NCBI GenBank assembly: GCA_037481695.1
Contig: JBBFLE010000003.1
Coordinates: 248,001-312,000 of the forward strand
Reading direction: 5' to 3'
Length of the DNA: 64,000 bases
Source: a bacterium
GTDB lineage: Bacteria; Desulfobacterota; Desulfocorpusculales; Desulfocorpusculum
The notes beneath the pieces are model-generated. The model was not told the origin of the DNA. It did no database searches and saw only the letters and a program-made list of their open reading frames with translations. Positions 60,977 through 64,000 of this stretch are shown here, one piece after another; the first letter of the stretch is position 1, and each line of letters begins with the position of its first letter. Both the position numbers and the translations under genes were made by a program.

Positions 60977-62295
60977 AACAGGATTCTCTGGAGATGGAAA
61001 GATCCCTGGAAAAGCTCAAAGAAATCCTCCATCGTTGCGTCAAGTGTGGAAGATGCAGGGCTGTGTGCCCTGTTTTTACGGCTTTAGGTTCAGAGCCAGC
61101 AGCTGCCAGGGGCAAGCTGGCCTTGTTGGAAGCCTGGCTAAGAGCAGGAAGGCGACTAAGAGGCAGGAGACTCCAGGAAGTGCTCTCCTTGTGCCTCCTG
61201 TGTGGTCGCTGCACGGCCAATTGTCCCAACGGGGCAGGAGCCAAAGAGGCCGTGGAACTGGCCCGGTCCATCATGGCTGCACAAGGCGGGCTTGCCTGGA
61301 CCAAGACACTCTTGAGTTGCTTTAGTTCCCTGCACAGAGAGGCTAGGGATCCATGGCTCAAGGCAGCGGGTTTCTTCCAGAGGCTTGTGATGAGGGAACT
61401 CCCTATGGAAAGGGGCCTTGTCTTGAGGCTTAGCGCAACAGAGCTGGGAGAGCTTTGGGCTCCCAAGATCAAGCCCCCTTTTTTCCTGGAAAGACATGCC
61501 CAAAAGCTGGGCAAAGGACCAATACGTGTGGCACTCTTTGCGGGCTGCACCATCCACTACTTGGCCCCAGAGGTGGGCCAGGCTACCCTGGGAGTTTTGG
61601 ACAGAATGGGATTTGAGGTCCTGATCCCGGGGGGACAAGGCTGCTGCGGACTCATGGCCATGGGTATGGGGGACAAGCCAAGGGCTGCCCGCTTGGCCAG
61701 AAAAGTGGTGGAAGATTTTGCCATGGAGGAAATAGAGGCAGTGGTGGTGCCCTGTGCATCATGTGCTTTCCAACTCTCCAGAGGGATCCCGCAAATTCTC
61801 AATGATGATCCCATGGGTCCCAGGGCAAGGCTTCTGGCCGCAAAGGTCAAGGAACTGAGCGTGTTTTTGTTAGAGCAGCAAGCACTGTCTCTGTTGCCCA
61901 AAAACCAAGGAGCCTCCCATAGGGGCACAGTGGCTTATCACGATCCCTGCCACCTGGCTCTGGGCATGGGCATCAGAGAAGAACCCAGGAAGATCCTCAA
62001 AGGGCTTCGGAGCCGCTCCTTCAGGGAACTGGACAGCCCTGATGAATGCTGTGGAATGGGAGGGACCTTCAGAGTCTTCCACCCGGATGCGGCAGCCTCC
62101 ATTTCTTGGCGAAGACTCCAGAGCCTGAGGAAGGCCAAGGTGAATGAGGTGGTCACTGGCTGCATGGGCTGCTGGATGGGTCTCAAGGAGATGCTGCACA
62201 GAGGCTCGGAAGAAATACGGGTAAGGCACCTTGGGGAGCTGGTTTGGGAAGAGTTGGAAAAAGAAAAAAGGGCTGGGACCCAGCAAGGAGGTTAA
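60973..62295 (+). CDS. glcF: GlcF-like iron-sulfur subunit (two CCG domains)
   Basis: The 440-residue protein has two [4Fe-4S] sites (CVKCGRCRAVCPVF and CLLCGRCTANCPNG), then two CCG domains (GCTIHYLAPEVGQATL, GQGCCGLM and HDPCHLALGMG, DECCGMGGTFRV) with the cysteine-rich motifs of heterodisulfide-reductase-like partners. It takes electrons from the GlcD flavin. The GTG start at 60973 is tied to the glcD stop (GTGA), with GGGGG upstream. An in-frame ATG at 60994 is a less likely alternative. It ends four bases before selA, so all three genes probably share a transcript. Confidence 0.9.
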   Translation: MKQDSLEMERSLEKLKEILHRCVKCGRCRAVCPVFTALGSEPAAARGKLALLEAWLRAGRRLRGRRLQEVLSLCLLCGRCTANCPNGAGAKEAVELARSIMAAQGGLAWTKTLLSCFSSLHREARDPWLKAAGFFQRLVMRELPMERGLVLRLSATELGELWAPKIKPPFFLERHAQKLGKGPIRVALFAGCTIHYLAPEVGQATLGVLDRMGFEVLIPGGQGCCGLMAMGMGDKPRAARLARKVVEDFAMEEIEAVVVPCASCAFQLSRGIPQILNDDPMGPRARLLAAKVKELSVFLLEQQALSLLPKNQGASHRGTVAYHDPCHLALGMGIREEPRKILKGLRSRSFRELDSPDECCGMGGTFRVFHPDAAASISWRRLQSLRKAKVNEVVTGCMGCWMGLKEMLHRGSEEIRVRHLGELVWEELEKEKRAGTQQGG

Positions 62296-62299
62296 AGAA

Positions 62300-63715
62300 G
62301 TGAACGCGTCCAAGGAGCAGATCCTAAGATCTCTTCCCTCCGTGGAAGAAGTGCTTCAAGCCTTGGCTTGGGAGACCGCCCCGAGGAATGCATTGGTGGA
62401 AGCGGTGCGCGCGGTCCTCTCAAGGGCCAGGGAGGAAGTGCTTCGCTGCTCTGAGAAGCAACTCCAGGATTATGAAAGGACCAGAGATCAATGGCTGCGA
62501 TGGGCGTTGGCCGAGGCGCAAGCTTACCTTCGCCCAAGCCTGAGGTCACTGATCAATGCCACTGGGATCATAGTTCATACCAACCTGGGGAGATCTCTTC
62601 TGGCCCAGGAGGCTGTCCAGGCAGTGACAAAGGCTGCATCCGAGTATTCCAACCTGGAGTTTGAGCTGAGGTTGGGGGTTAGAGGCTCCCGCCAGTCTCA
62701 TCTGGAGGGGCTCCTCCAGAGGTTGACCGGGGCCCAGGCAGCTTTTGTGGTAAATAACAATGCTGCTGCGGTGCTTATCTCCCTGAGGGCCCTGGCCAAG
62801 GGGAAAGAGGTGGTGGTTTCCCGCGGGGAGCTAGTGGAAATAGGAGGCTCTTTCCGAATGCCAGATGTCATGGCTGAAAGCGGCGCCCGTTTGGTGGAGG
62901 TGGGCACCACCAACAAGACTCATCCCAGGGACTACGAGGCTGCTGTGGGTCAGGAAACAGCCTTGCTCCTGAAGGTTCACACCAGTAATTACAGGATCCA
63001 GGGTTTCACCAGGGAGGTGAGCCTGGAAGAGTTGGTGGACATAGGCCGCAGACTCCATGTGCCGGTCATGTATGACCTGGGAAGCGGCTCTTTGTTGGAT
63101 CTGGGTGAAGGGTTTTCAGAGCAGGAGCCAACGGTGCAAAGGGCCATAGGGGCTGGGGTGGACCTGGTGAGCTTCAGCGGCGACAAATTGCTGGGAGGAC
63201 CCCAGGCCGGCATAATCCTGGGAAGGAAGGACCTGGTACAAACCATTAAGCAACATCCCCTTGCCAGAGCAGTCAGAATAGACAAGCTCACCCTGGCAGG
63301 CCTCCAGGCCACCTTAGAACTTTACTGGGAGCCCCAAAGGGCCCTGGAGCGGATCCCGACCCTGAGAATGATGAGCACTCCGGCTCAGAAGCTGCTTCCC
63401 AAGGCCAGAAGACTGGCCAGACTCATAAGAAAAGAAAATCCCATGTTGCAGGTTCGTGTGCTCCAGTCACACTCCAGAGTTGGTGGAGGGGCCTTGCCCC
63501 TGATGAGGCTTCCCACCTGGGTGGTGGCGGTGTGCCTTCCCGGGACTCCGGTCCAGCAACTGAGCCAGTCATTAAGGAATGCACAGCCGCCTGTGGTGGC
63601 CAGGATCGCCCAGGAGGAACTGATATTGGATCTGAGGACCATTCAAGAGGGTGAAATTCCTCTTGTGGCCAAGGCTTTCCACCGGAATGGCTTCTTGCAG
63701 AGCTTTGAAAAGTAG
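62300..63715 (+). CDS. selA: L-seryl-tRNA(Sec) selenium transferase
   Basis: The 471-residue PLP enzyme converts seryl-tRNA(Sec) to selenocysteinyl-tRNA(Sec) with selenophosphate. SelA landmarks are SLRSLINATGIIVHTNLGRSLL, YSNLEFELRLGVRGSR, VNNNAAAVLISLRAL, EVGTTNKTHPRDYE and the PLP-lysine loop VSFSGDKLLGGPQAGII. The start is GTG at 62300 with AAGGAGG eight bases upstream, four bases after the glcF stop. An earlier in-frame start would overlap glcF. selB, selC and selD are not in the window. The organism must therefore make selenoproteins, but I found no clear in-frame TGA selenocysteine gene here. Confidence 0.95.
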   Translation: MNASKEQILRSLPSVEEVLQALAWETAPRNALVEAVRAVLSRAREEVLRCSEKQLQDYERTRDQWLRWALAEAQAYLRPSLRSLINATGIIVHTNLGRSLLAQEAVQAVTKAASEYSNLEFELRLGVRGSRQSHLEGLLQRLTGAQAAFVVNNNAAAVLISLRALAKGKEVVVSRGELVEIGGSFRMPDVMAESGARLVEVGTTNKTHPRDYEAAVGQETALLLKVHTSNYRIQGFTREVSLEELVDIGRRLHVPVMYDLGSGSLLDLGEGFSEQEPTVQRAIGAGVDLVSFSGDKLLGGPQAGIILGRKDLVQTIKQHPLARAVRIDKLTLAGLQATLELYWEPQRALERIPTLRMMSTPAQKLLPKARRLARLIRKENPMLQVRVLQSHSRVGGGALPLMRLPTWVVAVCLPGTPVQQLSQSLRNAQPPVVARIAQEELILDLRTIQEGEIPLVAKAFHRNGFLQSFEK

Positions 63716-63717
63716 CC

Positions 63718-64000
63718 ATGAACCAAGGAATCTTCAGGTGTGCTGAGGGCCAGCAGGGCCGGCTGGACAGATTCCTGGCCCTGGCACTTCAGATGCCCCG
63801 CTCTCAGGTCAAGAAGCTCATCCAGGAAGGCCATGTTCTTCTCAATGGAAGGCCTGCCAGGCCCTCTGCATGGGTGGAAGCCGAAGCCTTGGTGCAGGTG
63901 TGTTTCCCCCCACCCTCGCCCTCTGGCCTGGAACCCGAGCCCATGGAGCTGGACATAATTTACGAGGACCAGGATGTGCTGGTCCTGAACAAACAGGCAG
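63718..64000 (+). CDS. RluD-family pseudouridine synthase, 3' end outside window
   Basis: The first 94 codons are visible before the window ends. An S4 RNA-binding domain occupies about residues 10-75 (GRLDRFLALALQMPRSQVKKLI, EGHVLLNGRPARPSAWVEA). The catalytic domain start follows (ELDIIYEDQDVLVLNKQA). This is the N-terminus of RluC/RluD/RluA-type enzymes, which isomerise uridines in 23S rRNA. The catalytic aspartate motif lies beyond the edge, so activity cannot be judged. The ATG comes two bases after the selA stop, so it is probably co-translated. Confidence 0.88.
   Translation, partial: MNQGIFRCAEGQQGRLDRFLALALQMPRSQVKKLIQEGHVLLNGRPARPSAWVEAEALVQVCFPPPSPSGLEPEPMELDIIYEDQDVLVLNKQA

Overview
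The window reads as a chromosome segment of a GC-rich Gram-negative anaerobe. A member of the Desulfobacterota, perhaps near the Syntrophobacterales, is my best guess. This rests on many multihaem c-type cytochromes, a 'two-CW' regulator, two DMSO-reductase-family Mo/W enzymes, PATAN (DUF4388) signalling proteins, a C-GCAxxG-C-C protein and SelA. The species cannot be named from the window. There is no insertion sequence, phage, CRISPR array or rRNA. One tRNA is present.

Layout. 1-8.2 kb (minus strand): a redox block with a decahaem cytochrome cut by the left edge, a two-CW HTH regulator, a cytochrome b, a membrane-anchored nonahaem cytochrome, a pentahaem cytochrome, a NapC-like seven-haem quinol oxidase and a trihaem c7 protein. 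About 34 haem sites are visible. 8.3-13 kb: carA-carB (minus). 13.3-16.4 kb: an unrecognised gene (minus) and glnS (plus). 16.4-20.5 kb: sdhA-sdhB-mdh-DUF5661 (minus), in which sdhA has no ATG, GTG or TTG start. 20.8-24.5 kb: a small secreted protein and a large secreted subtilase. 24.6-33.3 kb (mostly plus): an acetylene-hydratase-like Mo/W enzyme, an LpdD-like gene on the other strand, a double-YggT membrane protein, then a tight operon of a second Mo/W enzyme, an FmdE-like protein, an amidase and a membrane protein. 33.5-42 kb (minus): small secreted protein, tRNA-Gln(CUG), DUF167, fumC, RlmJ-like methyltransferase, phoA, DUF488, DsbA-like, acyl-CoA dehydrogenase and SDR. 42-45.5 kb (minus): a signalling cassette of two PATAN proteins, a roadblock-like protein and a dCACHE-HAMP receptor without an output domain, behind a textbook sigma-54 promoter. 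45.6-53.5 kb: BKACE enzyme, C-GCAxxG-C-C protein, B12-binding radical SAM protein, zinc-ribbon peptide, RNase D, OB-fold-like secreted protein and fused SpmA-SpmB. 53.5-59.4 kb (minus): a spermidine-synthase/transporter fusion, a NifA-like sigma-54 activator and NAD+ synthetase. 59.6-64 kb (plus): glcD-glcF-selA and the start of an RluD-type pseudouridine synthase cut by the right edge.

How it fits together. SDH/fumarate reductase, malate dehydrogenase and fumarase form a C4-dicarboxylate segment. Its electrons could pass through the quinone pool to the NapC-like and cytochrome b/nonahaem modules, which would send them outward across the periplasm. GlcDF and the acyl-CoA dehydrogenase/SDR pair suggest oxidation of organic acids. 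The least understood parts are the two Mo/W enzymes with altered active-site ligands and the sigma-54-driven PATAN/roadblock cassette. Functions come from sequence motifs and family knowledge recalled by eye, not from database searches.
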